DNA of 64,000 nucleotides from Rufibacter hautae (lineage in GTDB: Bacteria; Bacteroidota; Bacteroidia; Cytophagales; Hymenobacteraceae), in contig NZ_VKKY01000002.1 of NCBI RefSeq assembly GCF_008271695.1, forward strand, positions 1,302,001-1,366,000, read 5' to 3'. Both the position numbers and the translations under genes were made by a program. Under the pieces are notes generated by a model that saw nothing but the letters and a program-made list of their open reading frames with translations, was not told the DNA's origin and searched no databases. Positions 46,717 through 56,391 of this stretch are shown piece after piece. Numbering within the stretch: the first letter of the stretch is position 1; every line of letters begins with the position of its first letter.

Positions 46717-47598
46717 TTATGAGTAGACTTCATTCTTGGCTGCCCGCAAGGTGTTCTTCAGCAGCATGGAGATGGTCAGTGGCCCTACACCGCCGGGAAC
46801 CGGGGTGATGTAGCTGCATTTAGGGGCTACTTTTTCAAAATCCACGTCGCCGCGCAAGCGCCAGCCCCTCTCGCGGGTGGCATCGGTGACGCGGGTGGTG
46901 CCTACGTCAATGACTACGGCACCTTCTTTTACCATGTCCTCGGTGATGAGCCCTGGTTTGCCCACGGCCACGATGAGGATATCGGCCTGTCGGGTGTGGT
47001 GCGCCAGATCCACGGTGTTGCGGTGGCAGATGGTGACAGTGGCCTCGCCTGGCAGAGTGCATTTGCTCATGAGGATGCTAATGGGTGTTCCCACGATGTT
47101 GCTGCGGCCCACCACCACGCAGTGTTTGCCTTTGGTGTCAATGTTGTAGCGCTCCAACAGTTGCATGATGCCGTAGGGCGTAGCAGGCAGATAAGCCGGA
47201 AGGCCCGCCACCATGCGACCTACGTTCACCGGGTGGAACCCGTCCACGTCTTTCTTATAATCCATTACCTCCAGCACTTTGTCTGAGCTGATGTGTTTGG
47301 GCAGCGGTAACTGCACAATCAGGCCGTCTATCTCGGCATCCTCGTTTATCTCTTTGATCTTGGCTAGCAGGACTTCTTCGGTGATATCGGTCTCGTAATG
47401 GAGCAAGGTAGAGGCAAATCCAACACGCTCGCAGGCCAGAACTTTGTTGTTTACATACGTCATTGAACCACCGTCCTGGCCCACTAAAATAGCGGCTAAG
47501 TGTGGCACCTTTCCTCCTTGTTCTTTGATGTGGGCAACTTCTGCGGCAATCTCGCTTTGGATGGCTTCAGAGGTTTTCTTTCCGTCTAAAAGGGTCAT
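46717..47598 (-). CDS. folD: Bifunctional methylene-THF dehydrogenase/cyclohydrolase FolD
   Basis: A 293-residue enzyme interconverting 5,10-methylene-THF and 10-formyl-THF with NADP+. ATG 47598 ([20 protein letters not shown]) gives the normal N-terminus and lies 30 nt from a promoter box. It shows [19 protein letters not shown] with the catalytic Lys of YVxx[11 protein letters not shown], and the NADP-binding [17 protein letters not shown]. The C-terminal [17 protein letters not shown] is diagnostic. Monocistronic core metabolism. Confidence 0.96.
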   Translation of the reverse strand: MTLLDGKKTSEAIQSEIAAEVAHIKEQGGKVPHLAAILVGQDGGSMTYVNNKVLACERVGFASTLLHYETDITEEVLLAKIKEINEDAEIDGLIVQLPLPKHISSDKVLEVMDYKKDVDGFHPVNVGRMVAGLPAYLPATPYGIMQLLERYNIDTKGKHCVVVGRSNIVGTPISILMSKCTLPGEATVTICHRNTVDLAHHTRQADILIVAVGKPGLITEDMVKEGAVVIDVGTTRVTDATRERGWRLRGDVDFEKVAPKCSYITPVPGGVGPLTISMLLKNTLRAAKNEVYS

Positions 47599-47628
47599 GG
47601 GTAAGAGAATGAGAGATGATACGAAGCG

Positions 47629-47636
47629 CAAAAGTA
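47629..47636 (-). promoter_or_regulatory. folD -7 promoter box (TACTTTTG)
   Basis: A minus-strand TAnnTTTG match 30 nt upstream of the folD ATG. Confidence 0.6.
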
Positions 47637-47913
47637 CAAGCCAACTTGGAAAGTGCCTCGGGTTTTATGACTTATTTCCTGAGCCTGAGTTATATGTAAG
47701 AAAAAAGATATTTCAGTTTGGTCCAGTGCAAGTCCCTCGGCAGTTAAGGCCTTCTATGTCTGCTACTTTGTAGTTCTTTAGGGAAAAACAGCCCTAAAAC
47801 AGGAACAGCGAAAAGCCTTGAGGAAAAGCATCTGCCAATGTTTTATACTGCGATTAGGTTGATCTGTCTTAGGTTTCCATCACCTAGCGCCGATACAAGA
47901 GTAACGGCAAAAG

Positions 47914-47963
47914 AAAATCCCTTTCGAGGCGGTTTTTGTAAAAACAGCCCCAAAAGGGATTTA
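47914..47963 (-). terminator. Efflux-operon terminator (palindrome family)
   Basis: aaatccctttcgaggcggttttt/aaaaacagccccaaaaggga arms, 21 nt beyond the end of the MFS gene. Confidence 0.75.
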
Positions 47964-47984
47964 GGTTATTGGTGCTCAGAGAGA

Positions 47985-49532
47985 TTAATGCACGTCCACC
48001 GGCACGTTGGTGTTCTTCTTGAACTTTTGCAGGTACAAGAGCGGAATGGAGCAGAGCATGATCATGCCTGATACCCAGAACGCGTCGGTGTAGGACAAGA
48101 GCGCGGTCTGTTTCATCACCATTCCTTCAATGGCTTTGTAGGCGGCTTTCTGCGCATCCATGAACGTGTAGCCTTTGCTCAGGAAGTTCTGCATGAGGCC
48201 TTGTAGCCGTTGCGTGAACACCGGGTTGTACTCGTTGATGTTCACCAGCAGGTTGTTGCGGTGGAAACCGGAGCGTACGTGGATGAGCGTGGTCAAAGCC
48301 GCAATCCCGAAGGAGCCGCCCAGTTGCCGCATCATGTTGTTCAACCCGGTCCCCTGCCCTACTTCCGCGCCTTTCAAATCCTGAATCGCCAGCGTGGTCA
48401 AGGGCACGAACAGCAAGGCCATCCCGATACCCCTGATCGCCAGCGGCCAGAAGAAGTCTTCGGTGCCCGAGAGCAAGGTGGAGTGGTTCATCATCATCGC
48501 GAAGACAAAGAACAGCAGCATGCCTCCGGTAGCCATGAACTGGGCCGGAACGCCGCGCTGCAGCATCTTGCCAATAAAAGGCATCATCATGATGGTGAAC
48601 AAACCACCCGGCAACAGCAGCTTACCCGATTGCTGCGCCGTGAAGCCCAGCAAGCCTTGCGTGAACACCGGGAACACGAACATGGAGCTGTACAACCCGA
48701 AGCCTAGCACAAACGAGGTGAACATGCCCACGGAGAAACTCCGGTGGCGCATGATCTTGAAGTTCACAATGGGGTACTCAAACGTGAGCTCGCGCCAGAT
48801 GAAGAGCAGCGTCCCGATGAGCGCCGTGGCCGACAGCACAATGATGTAGGTGGCGGCAAACCAATCCTCGGTCTCGCCTTTCTCCAGCACAATCTGCAGA
48901 CTTCCCACCGCAATGGCCAGGAGCGCAATGCCCCACCAATCCACCGGTTTACCTCCCAGCTCGCGCGGGGTTTTCTTGATGAACAGGTACGTAGCAATAG
49001 AGGCCAGAATCCCTACCGGAATGTTCACGTAGAATATCCAGGGCCAGGAGTAGTTATCGGTGATGTACCCCCCGATGGTGGGTCCCAACGTGGGTCCCAC
49101 CACGGCGCCCAGTCCGAACAAAGCGGTCGCGGTTCCTACCTGTTCCTTAGGCCAAGCCTCCAGCAGGATGGATTGGGAGGTGGACAACAATCCGCCCCCG
49201 GCCAACCCTTGAAGGATTCTGAAGATCACCAGTTCTTCCAGGCTGGTCGCGTTTCCGCAAAGGAACGACACCGTGGTAAACACGATGATGGAGAACAGAA
49301 AGTAGTTCTTCCGGCCAAAGCGGCTGCCTAACCACCCCGACATAGGCAGGATGATCACGTTGGCTACCGCGTAACCCGTCACAATCATGGCCACGTCTTC
49401 CAGCGTCGCGCCCAGGTTACCCTGGATCTGCGGCATGGCCACGTTCACGATGGTGGTGTCAATGAGTTCCAGCAGTGCCGCCGAGATCACCGTAATGGTG
49501 ATGGCCCATTTTTTTAATCCAGTTTCAGCCAT
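47985..49532 (-). CDS. DHA2-family MFS drug efflux transporter
   Basis: A 515-residue, 14-helix H+ antiporter of the DHA2 (EmrB/QacA) group. Motif C is GLGAVVGPTLGPTIGGY. The N-terminal helix has ALLELIDTTIVNVAMPQIQG, typical of EmrB, and GSRFGRKNYFLF corresponds to motif A. It should export drugs or amphiphiles across the inner membrane as part of a tripartite pump with the HlyD and TolC proteins encoded just upstream (3 nt from the hlyD-like gene). It is the last gene of the TetR-controlled operon. Confidence 0.93.
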   Translation of the reverse strand: MAETGLKKWAITITVISAALLELIDTTIVNVAMPQIQGNLGATLEDVAMIVTGYAVANVIILPMSGWLGSRFGRKNYFLFSIIVFTTVSFLCGNATSLEELVIFRILQGLAGGGLLSTSQSILLEAWPKEQVGTATALFGLGAVVGPTLGPTIGGYITDNYSWPWIFYVNIPVGILASIATYLFIKKTPRELGGKPVDWWGIALLAIAVGSLQIVLEKGETEDWFAATYIIVLSATALIGTLLFIWRELTFEYPIVNFKIMRHRSFSVGMFTSFVLGFGLYSSMFVFPVFTQGLLGFTAQQSGKLLLPGGLFTIMMMPFIGKMLQRGVPAQFMATGGMLLFFVFAMMMNHSTLLSGTEDFFWPLAIRGIGMALLFVPLTTLAIQDLKGAEVGQGTGLNNMMRQLGGSFGIAALTTLIHVRSGFHRNNLLVNINEYNPVFTQRLQGLMQNFLSKGYTFMDAQKAAYKAIEGMVMKQTALLSYTDAFWVSGMIMLCSIPLLYLQKFKKNTNVPVDVH

Positions 49533-49535
49533 GGC

Positions 49536-50576
49536 TTATTCTTGCGTCAGGACCGATGTTTTCACGCTCATGCCGGGGCGCAGTTTCTTCATCAGTTCAG
49601 GAAAAGCTTTGATTTTGATTTTCACGGGCACGCGCTGAACCACTTTCACGAAGTTACCGGTCGCATTGTCCGGCGGCAGCAGAGAGAACTTGGCGCCGGT
49701 GGCGGGTGAGAAGTTGTAGATCTCCCCTTCTACATTGGCCTCGGGGAAAGCGTCTACCTCAATCTTCACCTTCTGTCCCTCGCGGATTTTCTCTAGTTGG
49801 GTTTCCTTGAAGTTGGCGGTCACGAAGATGCTGTTGTCGTTCACAATGGAGAACAGGCTCTGGCCGGCTTGCACCAACTGGCCTTTCTGCACATTTTTCT
49901 TGGACACAATGCCGCTGGCCGGTGCCGTGATGGTGGTGTAAGACATCTGCAGTTTGGCAAAGTCCACATCGGCCTGGCGCTGGTTTACGCTGGTATTGGT
50001 CACGGCCAACTGTGAGCGAGTGGTACCCACCTGCTGCAAAGCGGCTTTGTATTGGTCCTGCGCCGCCTGGTAGTTCGCCTGGGCTACGTCGCGGTCAGCT
50101 TTTGCCTGGTCAAACTGCTGCTGCGTGATAGAGCCGTCTTTGATCAGGTTCGCGAAACGGTTGTAGTCCTGGGTCGCTTTCCAGAGGCGTACGCGGGTCG
50201 CCTCAATGTTGGCCTTGGCAGTAGTGGCCGAGGCAGCCGTGGCGGTGATCTGGGCCTGGTTGACGCCGGTGCTGGCGCTGGCACCTTGTGATGCGGCCAA
50301 GGCCTGCTCTACTTTAATGGCGTAGTCACGGTCGTCCAGTTTCACCAGTACCTGGCCTTGCGTTACGTGGGTGTTTTCCTCAAACATAATGGTATCCACG
50401 TAGCCGCTCACGCGCGCCACCACCGGACTAATGTCCGCATCGATCTGGGCGTCATCAGTGTCTTCGTGCTTGCTGAAATACAGGTATTCTTTCACGCCAA
50501 AGAATCCGCCAATGATCAGGACCAGGCCTAAAATGATGGGAATTACTTTGTTCGATTTCTTTTTCTCAGTTTCCAT
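49536..50576 (-). CDS. HlyD/EmrA-type membrane fusion protein
   Basis: A 346-residue periplasmic adaptor. One N-terminal anchor helix (VIPIILGLVLIIGGFFGVKE) is followed by the half-lipoyl strand (VSGYVDTIMFEENTHVTQGQ), an alpha-hairpin rich in Ala and Gln (VAQANYQAAQDQYKAALQ), and the second half-lipoyl/beta-barrel part (APASGIVSKKNVQKGQLVQ). It bridges the MFS pump and the TolC channel. It is separated from the TolC gene by 18 nt and from the MFS gene by 3 nt. Confidence 0.93.
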   Translation of the reverse strand: METEKKKSNKVIPIILGLVLIIGGFFGVKEYLYFSKHEDTDDAQIDADISPVVARVSGYVDTIMFEENTHVTQGQVLVKLDDRDYAIKVEQALAASQGASASTGVNQAQITATAASATTAKANIEATRVRLWKATQDYNRFANLIKDGSITQQQFDQAKADRDVAQANYQAAQDQYKAALQQVGTTRSQLAVTNTSVNQRQADVDFAKLQMSYTTITAPASGIVSKKNVQKGQLVQAGQSLFSIVNDNSIFVTANFKETQLEKIREGQKVKIEVDAFPEANVEGEIYNFSPATGAKFSLLPPDNATGNFVKVVQRVPVKIKIKAFPELMKKLRPGMSVKTSVLTQE

Positions 50577-50594
50577 TTGGGTTGTATGCGGTAA

Positions 50595-51968
50595 TTAGTG
50601 AAGGATATTTCCGGTTGATTTTATTAGTGTATAATAAGCCAGGCCAGCGTCCGCTTTGGCTAGTTCCAGGTTGATGAGCGCCTGGTACAGGCGGGTCTGC
50701 GCCTCTATTCTATCTGTAGCCGAAGCCACTTTGTTTGTATAGCGGGAGGCCTCGCTGCGGTCGTTCTCCTCCGCTTGCGCAATGGAGGTCTGCAAGATGT
50801 TGATTTTCTCCAGCGCCAGCAGATAACGTTGGTAGCTTTGGTTCACCTCGGTTTTCAATTGGTCCGTGGTCAGCTCGCGGCTAATGTCCAGCTGGGTCTT
50901 CTGGATTTTGGCTTCCGCGATCTTGTTTTTATTGGTCCAGAGGCGGTCAAAGTTCCAGGCGGCGGTCAACCCTACAGTCCCGATGGCCAATGAGCCATGC
51001 GTAGGCGGAATGATGGACCCGCTGGGATTAATATGGTAAGCATCCGCAGAGGCAACCAACGCCGGAAGCGCATCGGCTTTAATGGACTTGATGTTGTTCT
51101 CGGCGGCGCGGCTGTTGAGGTCAATGGCCTGCAGTTCCTCGCGGTTTGCCAAAGCAGAATCCACATAAGCGGCCAGAGACACATTGCGTCCGTCCGGGGC
51201 AGCGGCGTTATCTACCACCAAGTCATTGTTCTCCGGCAAGCCCAGTAGCACGTTCAGGTTATAGACCACAATCTTGCGGTTTGTCTCCAGGTCGGCGCCG
51301 GTGAGTTCCACGTTGCTACGCTGCAGTTTGAAGCGCAGCACATCGTTTTTGGTCACAATTCCCTGTTCAAAGAAGCGTTGCGCCTGTTTGATCTGCTTGT
51401 CTATGGCCTGCAGGTTCTGCGCCACCACTTTCTGGCTCTGCTGCAGCTTGTACAGGTTGAAGTAAGCGTTGGTCACGTGGTAGGCGATCTCGTCTTTGTC
51501 TTTTTCAGCATCCAGACGGGCCACCTGCGCCATGAGGTCAGTTGATTCTTTGGCGTACTTCAGTTTGTTACCGGCAAAGATGACCTCCTGCACAGAAATG
51601 GTTCCTAAGAGGGCATCGGCGCGCTTGGGCAGGAAAAAAGGCTCCGCGTTCTCAGACATCTGCAGGATGTTAGACGGGATTTCGGCGTGGTTATAGGTAT
51701 AGCTGGCGCTGGCTTTGGGTTTGGCCTCGTCTTTCACCTGGTTGAATCGGGAGATGGCCTGGTCAATTTTGGTCTGGGACAAACGCAGCACTTTGCTGTT
51801 CTGCACCCCCAGTTGCACGGCTTCCTGTAGGTTCAGGTGTTTGGCTTCCTGGGCCGCCACTGGTTGGGCAAACGCCATAATTAGGCTAAGCCCGCCAATC
51901 AAAGCGGCCGATCTAACGCCCCGTCCTGGAGCAGGAAGTACGGCAGAAGCATTACTTCTCGGTTTCAT
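50595..51968 (-). CDS. TolC family outer-membrane efflux protein
   Basis: A 457-residue outer-membrane channel. The first residues up to about PVAAQ form a signal peptide. Two repeats of the TolC type are visible: LNLQEAVQLGVQNSKVLRLS at the start and a second one after ANREELQAIDLNSRAAENN, each with long heptad-like helices and a beta segment. It completes the tripartite pump in the outer membrane. Its start overlaps the end of the tetR-like gene by 17 nt, consistent with one transcript. Confidence 0.93.
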   Translation of the reverse strand: MKPRSNASAVLPAPGRGVRSAALIGGLSLIMAFAQPVAAQEAKHLNLQEAVQLGVQNSKVLRLSQTKIDQAISRFNQVKDEAKPKASASYTYNHAEIPSNILQMSENAEPFFLPKRADALLGTISVQEVIFAGNKLKYAKESTDLMAQVARLDAEKDKDEIAYHVTNAYFNLYKLQQSQKVVAQNLQAIDKQIKQAQRFFEQGIVTKNDVLRFKLQRSNVELTGADLETNRKIVVYNLNVLLGLPENNDLVVDNAAAPDGRNVSLAAYVDSALANREELQAIDLNSRAAENNIKSIKADALPALVASADAYHINPSGSIIPPTHGSLAIGTVGLTAAWNFDRLWTNKNKIAEAKIQKTQLDISRELTTDQLKTEVNQSYQRYLLALEKINILQTSIAQAEENDRSEASRYTNKVASATDRIEAQTRLYQALINLELAKADAGLAYYTLIKSTGNILH

Positions 51969-52596
51969 GTATTAGTAAGTGTGTTTTTAAGGAATCTTGT
52001 AAGTAAGCCAGCAGGCGCGGCTTCATTTCCTCCTGCAGCACGTGGTCGTCCATCAAGTCCATTTTCAGGATTTTGGAGGCCAACCGGCGGGAGTTGATGA
52101 GGTAATTCACCGTCCCGAAGATGCCGGCCACGGTCATTTCTATGTCTACCTCCCGGAATTCGCCTTTCCTGATGCCTTCTGCCAGCACCCGGTGCACCAG
52201 CATTACATTCTGATAAAGGTTCTCCAGCACGAAGTCGGTCACCTCGGTCCCGCTGCGGATCACGGAGATTTCCCGGAAGATGATCTTGTGGAAGTATTTG
52301 CTTGTGGCCACCCGGCTCACGTACAACTGCACGATCTGGTTGATTTTCTCCCAGCACGGCATGTCCTGATGGGCGATCTCCTCAAACTCTTTTCTGGTTG
52401 AGGACATCCGGCGCTCTACTACCGCTTTCAGCAATCCGTCCTTAGACCCGAAGTAATAGTTGAGCATGGCCATGTTCATGCCTGCCTCCTGGGCCAGCAG
52501 CCGGGTAGAGGCACCGTCGTAGCCCATCTCCCCGAACACGCGTTCCGCCACATTAAGCAGGTGCTCTTTCTTGTCTATTTTCTCTTTCTCTGCCAT
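51952..52596 (-). CDS. TetR/AcrR family repressor of the efflux operon
   Basis: A 214-residue TetR regulator, using ATG 52596 (MAEKEKIDKKEHLL); a TTG six codons upstream is possible. The helix-turn-helix is residues about 18-60 (GYDGASTRLLAQEAGMNMAM, then LNYYFGSKDGLL), and the C-terminal domain is an all-helical ligand pocket. It is the first gene of the operon it should control. A perfect palindrome in its promoter is the likely operator, so pump genes and the regulator would be induced together when a ligand releases it. Confidence 0.92.
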   Translation of the reverse strand: MAEKEKIDKKEHLLNVAERVFGEMGYDGASTRLLAQEAGMNMAMLNYYFGSKDGLLKAVVERRMSSTRKEFEEIAHQDMPCWEKINQIVQLYVSRVATSKYFHKIIFREISVIRSGTEVTDFVLENLYQNVMLVHRVLAEGIRKGEFREVDIEMTVAGIFGTVNYLINSRRLASKILKMDLMDDHVLQEEMKPRLLAYLQDSLKTHLLIHETEK

Positions 52597-52611
52597 TTTC
52601 TTAAGGTGGCG

Positions 52612-52619
52612 CAAAGTTA
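52612..52619 (-). promoter_or_regulatory. Efflux-operon -7 promoter box (TAACTTTG)
   Basis: A minus-strand TAnnTTTG match with a TTG 21 nt further upstream (cttg at about 52641-52644), giving a well-formed Bacteroidota promoter just ahead of the tetR-like gene. Confidence 0.65.
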
Positions 52620-52636
52620 ATCAATCGATTGATTAA
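52617..52636. promoter_or_regulatory. Perfect 20-bp TetR operator
   Basis: ttaatcaatcgattgattaa is a complete palindrome lying between the -33 and -7 boxes and overlapping the latter. Its position predicts autorepression of the TetR-TolC-HlyD-MFS operon. Confidence 0.75.
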
Positions 52637-52861
52637 TTAACAAGGTAAGATTATGTTTTGTTTCAGGTACTCTGATAATTGTCTAAGAATGAGGACGGAA
52701 ATTTTGTGAGTAGCCTGCAAAAAGCAGGCGAGTGGCAGTTTGGAGTAATCTTAACGAAACTTCTTTTAAAAAACCTATTAGGGGACCTGCCCTAAAATCT
52801 TAAGCAGGGAGTGTTCTGTTTTAACCCTATTTTGATAAAAACAGGACCTAATCACACCATC

Positions 52862-53620
52862 CTACAGATTGCTCCACTGGGTACGTTGCCTTCTTCTAGC
52901 CAGCTGAGCGATGGAGGAAGCCAGTATTACCCCAAGTAACCCAGCCGCGATGGCCGTCATAATCATGTCATTCATGATCATCTCGCGGTCCCGCAGGGCA
53001 AAACGCAGGAAAAAAGTTGGAATAGAAATCAGCGCCACCAGACCCCAATACCGGAAGAAAGCCGCTCCCTCCTCTGCAGGATGAATAGCTGGCATTCGTA
53101 GGGCATCTATAATTAGATAAAGGCCCAGGACCAAACTGCTCAGGTATTGGTTGATATGGTACCCAGGCACTTCCCTGCCCAAAATCTCATAGCTGGCGGC
53201 TAGCACCGGAATGTGCTGCGCGGTGTAGCCATAGTGGTGGGTAAAGTCATCGCAGAGCAGGTGCAGCACCACGCCCAGAAACGCCGAGGTGATTACCACC
53301 ACCCAATTCTCTTTGAAGTAAGCCGGCCAGTTAAACCGTTGGAAATGGGAAAACCGTTTCTGCAGGAAAACCGGTAAATGGCCCAAAAACGGATTTCTGA
53401 CCCAGCAATGGTACAGAAACGCCATGATTACCACCACCGGAATGTCAAACAGGAAAATCCCTCGCAACGTGTGGCTGATGTCCGTTTCGGCCCTCATTCT
53501 GAAAAAGAACTCAAAATCTGGGGCCATGCTGCCCAGCACCATGGCGGTAAACGAGACTTTCTGACCAGAGACTGACTTGAACGGCAAAACCACCGCGGGG
53601 TGCGAAAAGGTGAACGGCAT
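52862..53620 (-). CDS. DUF4184 family membrane protein
   Basis: A 252-residue membrane protein. The family start is MPFTFSHPAVVLPFKS, so ATG 53620 is used rather than a start 18 codons upstream. The signature continues with LGSMAPDFEFFFR, and about six hydrophobic helices follow. LHLLCDDFTHHYGY contains a His/Asp-rich motif likely to bind metal, as in membrane-bound metal-dependent hydrolase relatives. Function is unknown. The gene ends a unit whose upstream neighbour is lepA in the same direction. Confidence 0.88.
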   Translation of the reverse strand: MPFTFSHPAVVLPFKSVSGQKVSFTAMVLGSMAPDFEFFFRMRAETDISHTLRGIFLFDIPVVVIMAFLYHCWVRNPFLGHLPVFLQKRFSHFQRFNWPAYFKENWVVVITSAFLGVVLHLLCDDFTHHYGYTAQHIPVLAASYEILGREVPGYHINQYLSSLVLGLYLIIDALRMPAIHPAEEGAAFFRYWGLVALISIPTFFLRFALRDREMIMNDMIMTAIAAGLLGVILASSIAQLARRRQRTQWSNL

Positions 53621-53670
53621 GGCAAACGGCGTAAAAGAAAAACCCGGTGCGGTGGCACCGGGCTCTGATA

Positions 53671-55458
53671 TCAATCTAGTTTAAGAACTGCAAGGAAGGC
53701 TTCCTGCGGAATTTCCACGTTGCCCACTTGGCGCATACGCTTCTTCCCTTTCTTCTGTTTCTCCAAGAGCTTGCGTTTACGCGAGATATCCCCGCCGTAG
53801 CACTTAGCCAACACGTTCTTTCTAAGGGCTTTCACCGTTTCACGGGCAATGATCTTCTGCCCAATGGCCGCCTGGATCGCAATTTCAAACATCTGGCGCG
53901 GCAACAACTCACGTAGTTTCTCGCAGAGGCGCTTGCCCCAGTCATAGGCTTTGTCGCGGTGCACAATGGCGGAGAGCGCATCCACTTTCTCGCCATTGAG
54001 CATGATGTCAAGTTTCACCATGTACGACTCCCGGAACCCGATGAGTTCGTAGTCCAGGGACGCGTAGCCGCGGCTGATGGTTTTCAGTTTATCGAAGAAG
54101 TCAAACACGATCTCGGCCAGGGGCATCTCAAAGATCAGCTCCACCCGGTCTGAGGTCAGGAAGTTCTGGGCTTTCAGGATTCCGCGCTTGTCCATACAAA
54201 GAGAGATAATCGGGCCGATGAACTCGGCTTTGGAGATGATCTGCGCTTTGATGAACGGCTCCTCAATGTGGTCAATGAAGTTAGGCTCCGGCATTTCAGA
54301 CGGGGCGCTTACCGCCACTTCGCCGTCTTTGGTGGTGAAGGCCTTGAACTGCACAGACGGCACCGTGGTAATCACGGTCATGTCAAACTCGCGCTCCAGA
54401 CGCTCCTGCACAATCTCCATGTGGAGCATGCCCAGGAACCCGCACCGGAACCCGAAACCAAGGGCCGCCGAAGTCTCCGGTTCCCATACCAGGGAAGCAT
54501 CGTTCAACTGCAGTTTCTCCATAGAGGAGCGCAGTTCTTCGTACTCGGTGGTTTCTACCGGGTAGATCCCCGCAAATACCATGGGCTTCACCTCTTCAAA
54601 GCCTTGGATCTGGATGGTGTCCGGGTTGGCGGCGTGGGTGATGGTATCCCCTACTTTTACCTCTTTCGCGTTCTTGATTCCTGAGATCAGGTAACCCACG
54701 TTTCCGGCGCCCATTACCTGCTTCGGTTCCTGGTTCAGTTTAAGCACGCCAATCTCGTCTGCCTCGTACTGTTTGCCGGTGGCGATGAATTTTACCTTGT
54801 CGCCTTTGCGCAACGTACCGTTCATGATCCGGAAGTACACCTCAATACCGCGGTACGAGTTGAACACCGAGTCAAAGATCAAGGCCTGCAACGGCGCCTC
54901 AGGATCGCCTTTGGGCGCCGGGATGCGGTCACAGATAGCGGCCAGAATCTCCTCAATCCCGATACCCGCTTTTCCTGAGGCATGGATGATGTCTTCGCGC
55001 TCACAGCCAATCAGGTCAATGATCTGGTCGCTCACCTCCTCAGGCATGGCGTGCGGCAGGTCAATCTTGTTCAGCACCGGGATAATCTCTAGGTCGTTGC
55101 CTATGGCCAGGTACAGGTTAGAGATGGTCTGCGCCTCAATCCCCTGCGAAGCATCCACAATCAAAAGAGCGCCTTCGCAGGCGGCAATGGAGCGTGACAC
55201 CTCGTAGCTAAAGTCTACGTGGCCGGGCGTGTCAATCAGGTTGAGAATGTAGTCCTCGCCTTTATAGTTATAGTTCATCTGGATGGCGTGGCTCTTGATG
55301 GTGATGCCGCGTTCCCGCTCCAGGTCCATGTTATCCAAAAGTTGGTTCTGCATTTCCCGCTCGGTCACCGAGGAGGTAAACTCCAGCAGACGGTCGGCCA
55401 GGGTACTTTTGCCGTGGTCAATATGCGCAATGATGCAAAAATTGCGGATGTTCTTCAT
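53671..55458 (-). CDS. lepA: Elongation factor 4 (LepA)
   Basis: A 595-residue ribosome-associated GTPase. ATG 55458 ([19 protein letters not shown]) gives the standard start. G1 is [10 protein letters not shown]3 is DTPGH and G4 is NKID. The effector loop has [16 protein letters not shown]. The unique LepA C-terminal domain is present ([35 protein letters not shown]). It acts on stalled or mistranslocated ribosomes or in 30S biogenesis. Its promoter box lies 21 nt upstream. Confidence 0.97.
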   Translation of the reverse strand: MKNIRNFCIIAHIDHGKSTLADRLLEFTSSVTEREMQNQLLDNMDLERERGITIKSHAIQMNYNYKGEDYILNLIDTPGHVDFSYEVSRSIAACEGALLIVDASQGIEAQTISNLYLAIGNDLEIIPVLNKIDLPHAMPEEVSDQIIDLIGCEREDIIHASGKAGIGIEEILAAICDRIPAPKGDPEAPLQALIFDSVFNSYRGIEVYFRIMNGTLRKGDKVKFIATGKQYEADEIGVLKLNQEPKQVMGAGNVGYLISGIKNAKEVKVGDTITHAANPDTIQIQGFEEVKPMVFAGIYPVETTEYEELRSSMEKLQLNDASLVWEPETSAALGFGFRCGFLGMLHMEIVQERLEREFDMTVITTVPSVQFKAFTTKDGEVAVSAPSEMPEPNFIDHIEEPFIKAQIISKAEFIGPIISLCMDKRGILKAQNFLTSDRVELIFEMPLAEIVFDFFDKLKTISRGYASLDYELIGFRESYMVKLDIMLNGEKVDALSAIVHRDKAYDWGKRLCEKLRELLPRQMFEIAIQAAIGQKIIARETVKALRKNVLAKCYGGDISRKRKLLEKQKKGKKRMRQVGNVEIPQEAFLAVLKLD

Positions 55459-55768
55459 AAACGAGATATTACAAGAGAACAAAGATACAAAATAAAGCGC
55501 GCTGCCGGAACGGGTTTCTTTAGGTGTACGCTACTTTTTCTAGGGAGGTAAGCGTTTGTGGGCTGTTTTTGGCAAAAGGACCCAGAAACGGAATAGTACC
55601 TTTCCTAAGTATCCGAAGGATTGAACCTTGGCAAGGCCTTCTCTTCTAACTTATTTGTCTGTAGTTCTACGTAGTTCTGTCAGTTTATACGGTATCTTTT
55701 CATTTCCCCTTCCTTCAGGCTTACCTAATCAATTGCCAAACGTATACACCGCATCAAAAGTGAAATTT
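55459..55768. other. Intergenic gap, 310 bp
   Basis: Between divergent lepA and the DUF1003 gene. It contains the lepA promoter box and a palindrome-family copy at about 55552-55590 (cgtttgtgggctgttttt / aaaaggacccagaaacg). No gene is recognised. Confidence 0.5.
55480..55487 (-). promoter_or_regulatory. lepA -7 promoter box (TATCTTTG)
   Basis: A minus-strand TAnnTTTG match 21 nt upstream of the lepA ATG. Confidence 0.6.
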
Positions 55769-56326
55769 ATGGCAGAGAACAGAGGTAACGGGGTGTTCAG
55801 AGGAACTGAGGGGCACATGGCCGAGGTAGTGGAACGCAATATCAAAGCGTTGTTGAACCGCCGCAAACAAGAGGATCATACCAGAACCGCGTCTGAGCGG
55901 ATTTCAGACGCGGTGACCAAATTCACGGGCAGTATGCTGTTTGTGGTCATCCACCTTGTGATGTTTGGAACTTGGGTGGTGTGGAACCTGGGGTGGTTGG
56001 GTCTGCCGCCGTTTGATGAATCATTTGTGGTGCTGGCTATGTTTGCCTCGGTGGAGGCTATTTTCCTGTCTACCTTCGTGCTCATCAGCCAGAACCGCTC
56101 CAACATCCAGGCCGATAAACGCGCCGACCTAGACCTGCAGGTCAGCCTGTTGGCTGAGCACGAAATCACCCGCCTGGTCACCCTGGTCACCGCCATCGCG
56201 AAGAAAATGGACATTGACGAGGCCCATGACCCTGAAATAAACGAACTCGCCAAGGATGTCCAGCCCGAGAAAGTGATGGATACCATGGAAAAGCACCAGG
56301 AGAGCCTGAAAAAGGAAAAAGCGTAA
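55769..56326 (+). CDS. DUF1003 membrane protein
   Basis: A 185-residue protein. ATG 55769 (MAENRGNGVFRG) is preferred, because upstream codons in the same frame lack any family similarity. The DUF1003 signature is FTGSMLFVVIHLVMFGTWVVWN, followed by a second helix FVVLAMFASVEAIFLSTFVL and the conserved SQNRSNIQADKRADLDLQV. Two membrane spans are predicted with N- and C-termini in the cytoplasm; the C-terminal part is helical and charged. Function is unknown. Confidence 0.88.
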   Translation: MAENRGNGVFRGTEGHMAEVVERNIKALLNRRKQEDHTRTASERISDAVTKFTGSMLFVVIHLVMFGTWVVWNLGWLGLPPFDESFVVLAMFASVEAIFLSTFVLISQNRSNIQADKRADLDLQVSLLAEHEITRLVTLVTAIAKKMDIDEAHDPEINELAKDVQPEKVMDTMEKHQESLKKEKA

Positions 56327-56349
56327 AACAAATAACTCTATGCGGCCTG

Positions 56350-56389
56350 CCGTTTTTGGCCTGTTTATCAAAAAGAAGCAGAAAACGGG
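56350..56389. terminator. Palindrome copy between convergent genes
   Basis: ccgtttttggcctgttta and agcagaaaacggg arms between the DUF1003 gene and the convergent TRIC-type gene; probably a bidirectional but imperfect terminator. Confidence 0.55.
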
Positions 56390-56391
56390 TT

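Larger units (their letters stand above)
47599..47984. other. Intergenic gap, 386 bp, with palindromes
   Basis: Holds the folD promoter side and the end of the efflux operon. ttaggg-aaaaacag-ccctaa (about 47779-47797) and a longer copy at 47914-47963 are members of the palindrome family. No gene is recognised. Confidence 0.5.
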
